Origin: Blastocladiella emersonii ATCC 22665
Taxonomy: Eukaryota > Blastocladiomycota > Blastocladiomycetes > Blastocladiales > Blastocladiaceae
DNA length: 64,000 nucleotides
Reading direction: 5' to 3'
Assembly (NCBI GenBank): GCA_025594325.1
Contig: JANHCV010000004.1
Coordinates: forward strand, 1,116,001-1,180,000
In this document: piece by piece, positions 42,681 to 53,432 of the stretch
Numbering within the stretch: the stretch's first letter is position 1
How the letters are laid out: every line of letters starts with the position of its first letter
Notes under the pieces: model-generated
Told to the model about the DNA's origin: nothing
The model's database searches: none
Seen by the model: only the letters and a program-made list of their open reading frames with translations
Made by a program: the position numbers and the translations under genes

Positions 42681-43010
42681 CACAGCCGCGGCTCCGCTGG
42701 AACTGCGGCGCACTGCTGGCGGCACCTCCACGTCCGTGAGTCGCACCCTGGGACGTTTCACAACTACGGTTATGATCCGATTTCACACGTATTCGCGACA
42801 ACTGAGCCGCGGCGAGCGTAAGGTCGCGCTTTGATGAATACGCGAAGACGGCTGGGAGGAGGTGATGGCGCCACATCAGGCAAGTGGCGCGTCGCGTCTG
42901 AGCACTTCCCCTGCGTCGTGTCGACATTGTTCTCGTTCATGAAGAGTGTATTACGTTTTTGAAAACTATACAATCTGCTCAAAAGAACTCCCTTGGTAAA
43001 ATCTCGCGCG
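42681..43010. other. Spacer
   Basis: About 330 nt between the decayed gene fragment and the stop of the F-box/ankyrin-like gene. No further feature is seen. Confidence 0.35.
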
Positions 43011-44672
43011 TCAGGTTTCCTTTTTGATCGGCATCCAGCCGCGGCCGCGGCCAGCATACATCACGACCCGCGGCGCAGCGGTTGGCGCAGGATCCGCAGG
43101 CTGCGCTTGGCCGTTGGGGTCTGGCGGAGTTTCGACGGGCTCGGTGAAGGGCCCGAGACCGCCCTTGACGCCAGTCACGTCCAAGAGCCAGCGAACGGGA
43201 TCGCCGGGTGGCAGCTCGCCGTCATCCGTGGACGCGCGTAGGATGGCCTCGAACCCATCATAATAAACAAGCGAGTGAAGCAGGGACCCGGCCACGGCGT
43301 CAATTAGACCGGCGACAATGACTGCAGCATAGTAAAGATTGGTTGCGAGTAAGACGAATTTCGGCGTACGCTCGATCACGATGCGAATCAGGTCGAAAGG
43401 GAACTGTTTCGCTTTGAGCAGGTAGCGTGCGAGCGCTTCGGGTACGGAAGCAAGCGCCTGGCTTGGAGCCGGTGCAGCTGTCCCAGGGGTGGGACCCGAG
43501 GAATCCGCGGGCGGCTCCAGGTCAAGGATTGACTGCATCAAAGTGTGAACAATTTGCGGGTTGCCCGAGTTGAGCGCCTCGGCGAGGATCTGTGGTGGCA
43601 CGCCACGTCGAAGGCAACTGTTGAGTCCAAGCAGGCAGTGAAGCGAGCCGTGGCGAATTGCCATGGCGACCAGGCCAGCTGTACGACTCACACGGTACAC
43701 TTGCGCTTCGGGGAGATGGAACCCAGCCATCGTGAGGATGAGGCCATACCCAAGCCGAGTGAACTGGAAGAGAACTTGGTTGTAATCGCCGCGGATGGCA
43801 AGGTAAATAATCGTTTCGCATGTGCCGCGCCACTCTTTCCCAACGTTGGGCCCGTGGTCCGCGTACATATGCGGCAGCACAGAGAACACGCGCTCGGTGT
43901 CGTTAAGAACGGTCGCAATGCAAAGGTCCGAGGCCAGCAGCGTCTTCTCGAGCTCGTACGCCCACCGCTTCTCCTCGGAAATAACGAAAAAGGACACGTT
44001 CAGAAACTTGGCTTGCGCGAGGTCGAAGCGAGGAAGCGGCTCCAGTGCCGGGTTCTCGTCCGCGAGCACAGCACGGAACAGGTCAAAGTGGTGAAGCGCG
44101 ACTTTGCTCCAGTCGGTAATCGTGTGCGCAATCAGGAAGCGCAAGGCACGGTGAAGGTCATTAAGGGCGGCCTCGGACGACGGGTCGAGGTGGTTGATAG
44201 CGGAAACCACAGCGGTGATGCCTGCCAAATGAAGTTGCTTGCGGTCCTTGAAGACGCCAACGGAATCTTCCTGATCGCGAGGCCGCCGAAAGAATCGCGG
44301 TTCGGAATCGATGAGGTAGCGGCGAAGGACAGCGATGTCGCCGTAGGAAGCCGCCTGCTGGAGTACGTGACCGGCATCGACGAGAGGATCGACCAAGTGC
44401 GAGTCAAGGAGCTGGTTCAGGACGGAGACGTGCTCGCCCCGTGCGTCATGAAGCAGACCGCCGGTGGCAGGATCCGTAACCCACTGGTGCTTGTCGCGGT
44501 CGAGGCACCACTGCAAGTGCTCGGCAGCAAACGGTGCCATGGTGAAGATGGCGGCGAACGCGCGGCAGGTCGCACGAATCCGCGCGGTCTCAGTCGCGCC
44601 GAGGAACGGCCGAAGCGTCGCTAGCACGACCGCCGGCATGGTCCCAAGAGAGCGTTGCATCAAGTCATTCAT
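43011..44672 (-). CDS. F-box/ankyrin-like repeat protein
   Basis: A single exon of 553 aa. The start at 44672 (MNDLMQRSLGTMPAVVL) is chosen because it matches the start of the broken paralog at 17910; the frame stays open to 44999. Residues 10-50 (MPAVVLATLRPFLGATETAR...RAFAAIF) look like an F-box. Ankyrin-like helices recur through the rest, for example ASYGDIAVLRRYLID, IRGDYNQVLFQF, IRHGSLHCLLGL and NSGNPQIVHTLM. The C-terminus PRVVMYAGRGRGWMPIKKET is nearly identical in type to the paralog tail. F-box proteins recruit targets to SCF ubiquitin ligases; that role is inferred from a weak match. It is a member of at least a two-gene family near transposon sequence. Confidence 0.7.
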   Translation of the reverse strand: MNDLMQRSLGTMPAVVLATLRPFLGATETARIRATCRAFAAIFTMAPFAAEHLQWCLDRDKHQWVTDPATGGLLHDARGEHVSVLNQLLDSHLVDPLVDAGHVLQQAASYGDIAVLRRYLIDSEPRFFRRPRDQEDSVGVFKDRKQLHLAGITAVVSAINHLDPSSEAALNDLHRALRFLIAHTITDWSKVALHHFDLFRAVLADENPALEPLPRFDLAQAKFLNVSFFVISEEKRWAYELEKTLLASDLCIATVLNDTERVFSVLPHMYADHGPNVGKEWRGTCETIIYLAIRGDYNQVLFQFTRLGYGLILTMAGFHLPEAQVYRVSRTAGLVAMAIRHGSLHCLLGLNSCLRRGVPPQILAEALNSGNPQIVHTLMQSILDLEPPADSSGPTPGTAAPAPSQALASVPEALARYLLKAKQFPFDLIRIVIERTPKFVLLATNLYYAAVIVAGLIDAVAGSLLHSLVYYDGFEAILRASTDDGELPPGDPVRWLLDVTGVKGGLGPFTEPVETPPDPNGQAQPADPAPTAAPRVVMYAGRGRGWMPIKKET

Positions 44673-45085
44673 TTTTTTGACATGTGGGTGTTGCTGTCGC
44701 CGCGGTGTGTGAGAAGCGGGATTCGGCGCCCGCGAGTCGGTCGCCACAGCTGACTCACCACGCGGTCGTGGTCGGTCGAGCCAAGGGAACTGGTCGAGCA
44801 GCCAGTCAGGTCGAATTTCGGTCTGCTTCGACCACAGGATGACTCTTAATGAATAGAGCCCCGTCCAGGAATCGCTGCAGGACGTGCGTGTGCAAGCCAC
44901 CATCAGTGTGTTGTTCCTGCAGCCGCAGCGGCAGCGGAGCGCGTCGTTCATGCAGCCGCAGCGGCGCCACTCTCGCTCGGCGATCAGCCAAACGATCACG
45001 ATAAAAGGTTGCTCGTCCCCCGCACCAAGTCCTCTTCTCTCTCAACCAACGCTCTGTCCAAGACCCACACACCAAGCGCGCCATC
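44673..45085. promoter_or_regulatory. Divergent spacer with a TATA-like element
   Basis: 413 nt between the F-box/ankyrin-like gene (minus) and a small orphan gene (plus). GATAAAAGG at about 44999-45007 lies about 86 nt before the ATG at 45086 and is a good TATA variant for it. Confidence 0.45.
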
Positions 45086-45286
45086 ATGCCCCTCGTCAAC
45101 CTCAGTGTCGCCGCCGTCGCCCGCCTGCTGCCGTCCACGGCGTCGCCCCAGGACGAGACCCTCGCCGCGTCCGTCGTGTCCGTGCGGCCAACCTACGCCA
45201 CGGCCCGCTCGACCAAGGATAGCAAGGACAAGAAGAAGAAACGCCACGAGCTCAAGGACATCAACGTCATGCGGCTGCTGCAGTAA
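45086..45286 (+). CDS. Small basic orphan protein
   Basis: 66 aa, start preceded by a TATA-like GATAAAAGG about 86 nt upstream. The N-terminal half is Val/Ala/Leu-rich (MPLVNLSVAAVARLLPSTAS), not hydrophobic enough for a clear signal peptide. The second half is basic, with KDSKDKKKKRHELKDINV, and the end is MRLLQ. The leading TATA element and codon bias favour a real gene, but its size leaves doubt. No family is recognised. Confidence 0.5.
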   Translation: MPLVNLSVAAVARLLPSTASPQDETLAASVVSVRPTYATARSTKDSKDKKKKRHELKDINVMRLLQ

Positions 45287-45414
45287 CTCGCGCCGCCGGT
45301 CGCGCACCGACCGCCGACCGCCCTGATTCAAGCAGCCGATGCTTCGATTGTACATTTTGCACCCATAACCCGACCATGATACATACAAACACTCCACTTC
45401 ACTCCACTCCGACC

Positions 45415-47791
45415 TTATGCATGACTGTTGAGCGCCAGCGACGAGGTTCGTCGGCTCGCCGCGGCGGCGTCGGTCGCGGCCAGTGCGCCACCGCCGCCGC
45501 CGCCGCTTCCCCCGCCGCCGTGGTGCTGGCGGTGATGGCTCGCGCTACCGACGCGCGACGACGATGCGTTGTTGGTCTGCGGCGGGCCAAGCGTGAGCGC
45601 CAGCGCGACGCCCGGGCCCGTGTTGTGTGCGCCGCTCGAGATGCCGGCGGAGCTGGACAACAACGAGCTCGAGGCTGCAGCGCTGCCGGCACTACCTGGC
45701 GCGCCGCTCGACGACGCGATCATCATCTGGCCCGACGACTCGATGGCGTCGAGGTAGTCGAGCTCGCTGATGCCGAGGTGGACGCGGAGGAACTTGAAGA
45801 TCTTCTGCACGTCGTCCCTCATGAAGTCGGCATTCGGGATGAGCTTCATGAGCCGGACAAACTCGAGCTTGTCGAGCGGGATCCCGTCGCCAATGAGGGC
45901 GCGGATGCGGGCGAGCAGCGCGTGTTCCGAGTCGGAGACGTGTTTCCGCAGCCCCGTGTTGCCGCCGAACACGACGCGCAGCAGGTCGTTGTACCACGGG
46001 TGCGTGCGCAGCGTCTTGGTCCGCTCCTGCACGCGCTGGATCGTCGCGTTCGTGCGCATGTGCTCCATGTCCGAGCTGCAGATCCCGTTCTACAAAGAGC
46101 GCTTCGGTAAGTTCCCTCGCTCCGCGAACAGACCCGGGAACAACGTACGACGCCGATCTCGAACGCCTTGAACTTGTGCGTGATGACCGACGGTCGCTGT
46201 CGCTCGACGCGCTCGAGCTCCTCGTCAAGCGCATTGCTGAGCCGCTGCCGCTCCTTCTGGAACGACGACCGCATCGCCTGGACCACGGCCTCGGGGTTGG
46301 GCATCGGGCTGCGCTGCACGTTGAGCGCGGCCTCGAGCTCCTCGGGCGTCATGTGCCGCGGGTCGCGCTCCGTCGACGAGCCCTCTTGGCCCGCCTGGGG
46401 CCCGCGCGAAGCGACGCCCGCGCGGCTGCTGGACCGCGGGTTGCTGCTCGCGGCGCGGCTCGGCGACTGGCTGCTGCTGACGCTGCTCCCGCCGCCGTGA
46501 TGGCCTCGGGTATCGTGGCCGCTGCCATCATCGTGGTCGCCGCGGTCTGCGCCATCGGCTCCACCGGATCCCGAGCCGCCGCCGTTCGCACCGCCAGCGC
46601 CGCCACTGCCCGCGGCGGCCTGGTTCTCGATAGTGGCCTGGAGCAGGCGCAGGTAGTAGTGCATCTTGTCGCGGTCGATCTTCTGCACGGTCCAGTCGCG
46701 GTACGTGCCCGTGGTCGCCTCGCGCTGCTTGCGCTGCGCCTCCATCTCGCGCTCGGCGACCTTGCGCGGGTCCTCCATGGTCTTGGCGATCGAGACACCA
46801 AACTGAACGGACGCGGATTTAGCTGTCACTCTAGAGTCGGGAACAGTGAGTGAGCAGACGTACCTTGACCGACTGCAGGCGCGACTTGGACAGGTCGACG
46901 CGCTCGCGCAGCTTGTCGTAGCCGTCCTGGCTCCCGGCGCGGTTGCTCGCGCTACCCGGCGCGCCAGTCGGGTCGCGCGCGCCGGCCGAGGTGGACGCAC
47001 GGTGGTGGTTGCTGGACGCCTGTTTTCGTTGACTAGGGATTGAGCGTCAGTCTGGTCCTTCCACGCAAGCATCGCGAGCGACCGTACTGGTTGCTGTGCG
47101 ATTTCCGGACCGCGACCCCGAGCGTCGTGGCGACGAGATCCTCGACATTGAGGACGGGCGCGCCGAGCGGCTTGTAGGCCTCACGGGTCGACGAGTTGAA
47201 GCCCGTGACCATGACCATCTGGCGCCGTTTCGATCGCTCGGCCGCGACAGCCTTCGAGTCGCGCGTGACGATCCGCGACGTGGTGCGCGTCTGCACCTTC
47301 TCGGCCATGTACCCGGTACTCGCGCCGCCGCCCGTCGTGCCCGCGCGCTTCTGGCGCTCCTGCTCGAGGTGCGCGGCCGTCACGGTCTGGTCTGGGAGCA
47401 GGGGCACGGGGAGGATCGCCTGGCGGATGTTGGTCACGGTCGACGGCTCGCGGTCGTTGTTCCGCGCAAAGTGCGAGTGGTGGAAGGTGACGGGGTGGAA
47501 CTTGGTGGGTTTGTGCGGGCCGGCGCCGGGGCCGGGCGTCGCGGGCGAGCCGCCGCCCGGGTGCGCGCCGCCGCCGACCGAGATGTTGAGCGAGTGCGAC
47601 AGCGCGGCGGCGGCGGCGCTGTCGAGCGACGTGTTCAGCATGTCCGTCGAGCCGTCCATGGACACGGCGGCCACAGAGGCGAGCGGGGCGCCGGGCGAGT
47701 GCGGCGACGACGGCAGGCCGGCGAGCAGGGCGCTCGTGGGCCGCCGGGCCGACGGCATGCGTTGGCGGGCAGGAGAGGACGTTGCCGTCAT
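45415..47791 (-). CDS. Unknown protein with conserved-looking C-terminal helical domain
   Basis: Four exons, 47791-47088, 47032-46864, 46802-46149 and 46089-45415, give 733 aa; introns are 55-61 nt and keep phase. The first 230 residues are low complexity with a KFHPVTFHHSHFARNNDREP island. A coiled-coil-like segment spans the exon 2/3 join (YDKLRERVDLSKSRLQSVK, then EDPRKVAEREMEAQRKQREA). A second ordered region is HMTPEELEAALNVQRSPMPN...SSFQKERQRLSNALDEELER. The C-terminal domain (about residues 510-635) has THPWYNDLLRVVFGG, LARIRALIGDGIPLDKLEFV and a helical end, followed by a Ser/Gly tail. I do not recognise the family. It shares a divergent promoter with a CFAP20-domain gene, so a flagellar role is possible. 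Confidence 0.72.
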
Positions 47792-48243
47792 GATGGAAAG
47801 CAGTTCATGGTATGGTCACAGAGATCATGGCAAGTTGGTGGTGTGCGGACAGCGGATGGCTGCCGCCAAGTGATGGACACCTGGACCGCCCGAGTGTGTC
47901 ATTGCAAAGCTAATTGGGAGACATGATACGGGGGGTCGGCTACAGCAGATCGGGATTCTTTGCACCCAGTTCGACGGGCGAGTGATGTCAGCGTGATACG
48001 TGATACTGTGCCCCACTCAGATCGCTAACCAGGAAAACGCGGCTAAACGCGTCGGCTGCGGGCTCACGCGTCCGTCACGCGACGTGCGGCAGCAGTGTCT
48101 CGCAGCGGCGCGGCGCTACACGCGGCCGATGCGGGACGCGTCTCGCGCCCTTTCCGCCCGCCGCCCGCCCGCCGAAGCCGCGACGCTTCGCCCCAACGCA
48201 CGCCCCACTCAATGCATTGCAGCCCGAGTCGCGAGCCGGTAGC
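47792..48243. promoter_or_regulatory. Divergent promoter region, unknown gene / CFAP20-domain gene
   Basis: 452 nt between two start codons facing away from each other. No TATA box or other named motif is visible. Confidence 0.35.
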
Positions 48244-50082
48244 ATGATGACCTCCTCGTCCTCGGGGTACAAGGGCCCGGCCTACGTGTCCCTGCTGTCG
48301 ACGCAGGGCTCGACGCCCTTGAACGGCTGGAATGTGCTCGCCAGCACCGGCCGGCCGACCGCGTCCGAGCAGCTCGCCCACCACACAAAGCGCGTCTACG
48401 AGCGCGAGCTCAAGGGGTTCTGCGTCCACGTCGACTCGCAGTCGGTCAAGCTCGAGTACACGACCAAGTGTACGCCTGCGCGCGATGCATCGGCGGCTGG
48501 ACCGGTGGGCTTACCGCGGTGATGCATTCGTGTAGCTGCCACGGGGAACCAGTCGCTCTACCACCCGTTCCTCGCCATCCAGGCGTTCGTGCCGACCGAG
48601 TGCAAGAAGGTGACGCTCGAGCTTAGGTGCGCCGCCCATCACACCCTGACCTCCACGCCGACCTCGCTAACCCACCCATCACGTAGCGTAACCGACTCGA
48701 TTCCCGGGACCAAGATGACGAGCAAGCGCCGCCTATTCCTGTCGACCGCGAGCAAGGAGTTCAAGACGACGCCGCTGCACGCCTCGTTCCCGATCGACAC
48801 GCTGCTCCCGCGCGACCGGTGGACGACGCTGCTCATTGACCTCTCCGACTTCGTGTGCACCGCGTACCGCAACTGCCAGTTCCGCTCGCTCGAGTCCATC
48901 ACCATCCAGGGCGACAAGATCCGTCTGCGCAACATCGTGGCCGTGCGCGACATCGTGCCCGCCTCTACCTTTTCCTCCGCCAACGACGAGTTCCCTGGCA
49001 GCAGATCCTCGACGGCGCTCTCCACCACCTCCATGACCTCGTCGGCCTTCGAGTCGCGCATGGCCGCCGTCGACACCTTCCTCGCGTCCGCGTCCGTCGC
49101 CGACCTCGACGCCTGCATCCCGCGCCAGTACACGTTCCCGTTCACCATGGCCGGGTGGGTCCAGTGGACCGTGGTCCGCGGCACGACTGCGCGGTCGATG
49201 CAGATCCTGCCCTCATCCGCCAACCCCGCGCACGCGCACGACCTACCGCCGATCCCCGGCCGACTCAAGAAGGTCGACTCGGGCCTCTCCATCTCCATGC
49301 TCTCGCCCTCGCCCTCGATCCACACCCTCGTCGGGAACGGGAACGGGAACGGGAACGGCGCGGACGCGGGGCACTCCCCGCCCGCGACCGCCGGTGGCTC
49401 CAGTGGCGCGACCGCCGCCGCGGCAGAAGACGCGGCCGCGAGTTTCGGCATGCTCTCGCTCGCGGAACGCGCGCGGCGGCGGCGCGCCGCGCTTACCCGC
49501 GTCAACGGCGGCGGGAGCCAGGCCTCGCTCGCCCCGCTCGGCCCGCCGTCGTCGCTCCCGCCCCCGCTGCGCCCGCTGCACCACACCGGCGCCGGTGGGT
49601 CGTCGTCGTCGCTCCTCTGCCCCGCAGCGCCCGGCGGGTTTACGACGGGGATCCCGCGGCCGTCGGGGCTCGGCGGCGGTACCGGCGGCGCGCCGATCCC
49701 GATGCGCAAGCCGCTCACGCCGCTGCAGCCGCTCCCGTCCATGGCCGCCGCCGCAGCAGCGGTGCCGGACGTGGACCCGTTCGACCTCGAGGTGCAGCGC
49801 GTGATCGCACACGCGACGCAGCGGACGACGGCCGCGGCACCGGTCCCCGCGCCGGCTCCCGCCCCGGTCCAGGCGGTCGCACCACCACCACCAGCGCCCG
49901 TCATTGCCGAGCCCGCCGCCGTCGCAGCAGCAGCAGCACCCGGCGGAAGCGGCGAGGACGGCGACGACAGCCTCGAGCTGGTGTACGACGAGGAGCTCGA
50001 CTGCTACTACGACCCGCTGACGGGCAAGTACTACAACATCCAGGACGACGGCGGTGGCGGCGATTGCGACGAGGACGCATGA
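48244..50082 (+). CDS. CFAP20-domain-containing protein
   Basis: Three exons, 48244-48469, 48536-48626 and 48687-50082, give 570 aa. Residues 5-190 form a CFA20 domain: STQGSTPLNGWNVLAS, LYHPFLAIQAFVPTECKKVT, KRRLFLSTASKEFKTTPLHA, PRDRWTTLLIDLSDFVCTAY and RSLESITIQGDKIRLRNIV follow the CFAP20 pattern step by step. The rest is long, Pro/Ala/Ser-rich and disordered, unlike the short CFAP20 itself, so this is closer to the CFAP20DC (C3orf67) type. The end is acidic with YDEELDCYYDPLTGKYYNIQ, which resembles an OCRE-like aromatic repeat. CFAP20 is an inner-junction protein of axonemal doublets; the function of the longer relatives is less clear. Confidence 0.85.
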
Positions 50083-50176
50083 GCGCGACGAACGACTCGA
50101 GAACACTTTGTCACAAATGTAAACACTGGTATTATTACGCAAGGTGTGTGTAGTCGAACCCCCTCCTCTCCAAAAA

Positions 50177-52732
50177 TCACAGGGGCCGGACGCGGGTCTC
50201 GGACAGCAACGCGTCGATGAGCGAGCGCTTCGGGTCGTCGTCCTGGCGCGCCATTTCGACGATCATGAGGAGCTTCTTGACCGAGAGGTTGAACGCGTTG
50301 GCCTGGTCGAGCCCGGCGGTGGCGAGGGTGCCGCACACGGCGTCGAGGTGTGCGTGGTCGGCGAACAGGCCGAGGTCCTGGGTGACGGTGCGCACGTCGC
50401 TCAGGTCGGCGAGCGTGGGCACGTAGAGCTCCGAGTTGAAGCAGTCGGCCATGCCGAGCTGGTCGAGCACGGTGCGCGACGTGCACGTCGACAGGATCAG
50501 GAGCTTCTTCCCCTTGGGCGGCGCGCGCTTGAGGAGGACCAGCAGCGTCTGCAGGACCGTGTTGGACAGGCGCGGGCCGATGGGCACCCACTCGAGCAGC
50601 CGCTCGAGGTTGTCGACGACGATCACCGACAGGGGCGACTTGTACGAGTCGGTGAACACCTTGGTGATGTGCGCGGCTTTCGCCGACTCCGAGTACCCGA
50701 CCATGGCCTCGGGGGAGAGCAGCTTGATGAAGGGGAACTCGGACGACATGGCCATGGTGGCCGCGAGGGCCGTCTTGCCTGCGCCCGCGGGCCCGTGGAG
50801 GAGCACCGAGACGAGCGGGGTGCGCGCGGACTCGCGCACCTGTTTGATGAACAGGGCGCCGGCCGCGAGCAGCCGCTGCGTGTTGCCGAAGGGCACGATC
50901 CCGTTGGGCACGCACATGCCGAGCTCCTGCTCGCTGGCGCCGTACGCGGCCTGCACCTCGTCGAGCGCGCGCAAGAAGTCGCTGCGGTTGACCTTGATCG
51001 AGTTGAGGTCCGTCGACACGGCCGCGTCGCCGACCTTGACGTGGCGGTTGAAGGCGAACGAGGTGGCCGACTTGACGAGCCCCGAGATCTCGGCGCCCGA
51101 GAAGTTCTTGGTCAGCGCGGCCAGCTCGTGCAGGTCCACGTCCGGGTCCATGAGGTCGTTGTCGTGCATCTTCTTGGTGTGGATCTTGAAGATCTGCAGG
51201 CGGCCGGCCTCGTCGGGCAGGGAGATCTCGAGCTTGAGCTCGAGGCGGCCGGGGCGGACGAGGGCCTCGTCGATCATGTCGAGGCGGTTGGTCATGCCGA
51301 TGACGAGGATGTTGTTGAGCTGGTCGACGCCGTCGAGCTTCGACAGCAGCTGGTTGACGATCGAGTCGCCGACACCTGTGCCGTCGTTCTTGGACCCGCG
51401 CTGCTTGCAGATGGCGTCGAGCTCGTCGAAGATGATAATGTGCAGCGACGACTCCTCGCCCTTCTCCTTGTACTCCTGCTCGGCGGGCGCGAACAGCTTG
51501 CGGATGTTCTCCTCGGACTGGCCCACAAACTTGTTGAGCACCTCGGGCCCGTTCACGATCAGCGGCTCGCGCGCGTTGAGCATCTTTGCGATCTGCCTGG
51601 CCATCTAAAAAAGCAAAAGGATTGTCAGCATTGCTGCTCCGGGCTGACAAGCCTGTAAAAAGATAACGCACCAGGGTCTTGCCGGTTCCAGGGGGCCCGT
51701 ACATGAGGATGCCCTTGACGTGCTGGATGCCGAGCTTCTCGACGATGGCGGGCGGGAAGATGCGCGAGGCAAAGGCGCGGCGGAAGATGGCCGAGAACTC
51801 GGCGTCGAGGCCGCCGATGCCCATGTCCTCGAACTTGAAGGACGGCTGGATGATCGGGTTCATGGCGGCCTTTTTCGCGTCGCCCTTGAGCTTGAACTGC
51901 GCCTCGGTGGCCTTGGTCAGGTTGATGACCGTCTCGGACAGGAGCATGGCGACCTGCGCGGGCTGGGACGCGACTACGGGTGGGTTCGCGTGAGTGACGG
52001 GTTCCGTGGTTGCGGGGAGAGGGGAGAAAGCGTACCGTCAACCTTCTCGCCGCGGAGAATGCGCTGCATGGTGTCGATGTCCATGGACTCGGCCGTGGTG
52101 AGGGCGAGCGTGTAATTGACGCCGTGGTACTCGAAGAGGAAGGGCTGGCCGACGGTGAAGATCTGGTTGACGAAGCTCTGCTGGATCAGCTTGACCAGCT
52201 CGACCGAGTCGAGAACCTCGGCAATCTGCTGCCCGCGGCGGAACGTGTTGAGCTAGACATGCGCGATGGACACGGTGTGAGTTGCGAGGACACGGGTCAG
52301 GGTGTGTCGGACGGAGATGAGTACCTCAAATGTCATGTTGGCAGCGGGGATCGAGACGCCGAGCGCGAACGGGTCGTAGGGGCTCACGGTGACCTGCTGG
52401 TTGAGGGCGAGCTGGGCCCACTTGCGGTGGAACACGTTGGTGCCGATCTCGCCCGGGTTGGTGCTCTGGTCATGCCTACGCGGTTGGACAGGTCGTGAGC
52501 GCGGGTGCAGAGAAGTGATGGATGGAGGGCGACGCACTTGATGGTGAAGATGTAGGCATTGTTGACGACGACGAAGCGCACGTTCGGGTCAAAGTCGAGC
52601 GGCGAGACGATGAGCAGGTTCCTGCGACGCGTCGAGTGTCAGCACACTACTGACAAACATCGCAGCAGTTGCCACGTACGTGTACGCCAGGGCGTCCACG
52701 GGACACTTGGCGACGCGGAGGACCTTGGCCAT
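50177..52732 (-). CDS. SEC18: Vesicle-fusing ATPase NSF/Sec18
   Basis: Six exons, 52732-52680, 52621-52538, 52475-52325, 52252-52036, 51973-51672 and 51604-50177, give 744 aa, the standard NSF length. The N domain starts MAKVLRVAKCPVDALAYTNL. D1 has Walker A GPPGTGKT split near the exon 5/6 join, Walker B IIIFDELDAI and the SRH segment TNRLDMIDEALVRPGRLE. D2 has Walker A GPAGAGKTALAATMA and the typical VGYSESAKAAHITKVFTDSY. NSF is an AAA+ hexamer that uses ATP with alpha-SNAP to take SNARE complexes apart after fusion. The gene is intron-rich at its 5' end. It is divergent from eIF3h, with 700 nt between starts. Confidence 0.96.
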
Positions 52733-53432
52733 ACTGGAAGCGGAATCGCTGCGCGCGATGGTGCGGTGGCGGGTCGGTGGAGTCGAGGGTGGGGACGGAA
52801 GTCCGTGCGAGGGCTCTGCGTGCCGACGACGAGGTGGTGGTGGCGCAGTCGAATCCGCAGCAGAAGTGGACGATCCAGCGGCGGCGCGGAAGAGGCGGCG
52901 CGGGTTCAGGTAGGCGCCGTAGGGCTGGCGGCGGACGGGCGCGGGCGAGGAGTGGTTCCGCGGAGGAGTGGTGGGCGGCGACGATGCAGCAGAGCGCGTC
53001 GGGGCACCAGAAGTGGACGGTGGCGAGGACGACGACGACGGCGGCGGCTTGAGGTTGCAGAACATGCAGCGGCAGGCGTCGGCTGCTGCTGCTACAAGTT
53101 GCTGGGCAGATGCGTGTGCGAGACAGGCCCGACTTTGGCTGAGGGGGAAGGGAGCAAGAGCGGAAAACGATAACGAGACGCGTTCGCGAGGGAGGCGCTC
53201 ACGGCGGCGTGCGCGCGACAGGCGTGGCAGGCGGCGGGCGGCAGGGAGCTCGGTCACGCGGCCGCACATGGCCTGATCAACAGCCTCGTCGCCGCCCTCG
53301 CTGCACGCGCGCTGGCCGGACCGCCACCGTCGCGGGGACGGGAGCGCGGCGTGCAGGGTGGCGGGCGATCGACTCCCGAAGACTGGGTGCATCACGGCGG
53401 CGCGCCCTCCACACACGCAACGCATCAACACC
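52733..53432. promoter_or_regulatory. Divergent promoter region, NSF / eIF3h
   Basis: 700 nt with several open frames on both strands, none of which looks like a known protein; the openness reflects high GC. No TATA box is seen. Confidence 0.35.

Noticed and set aside
44673-44999. N-terminal extension of the F-box/ankyrin-like protein to 44999
   Set aside because: The paralog aligns from the downstream ATG; the extension is Cys/Arg-rich and looks untranslated.
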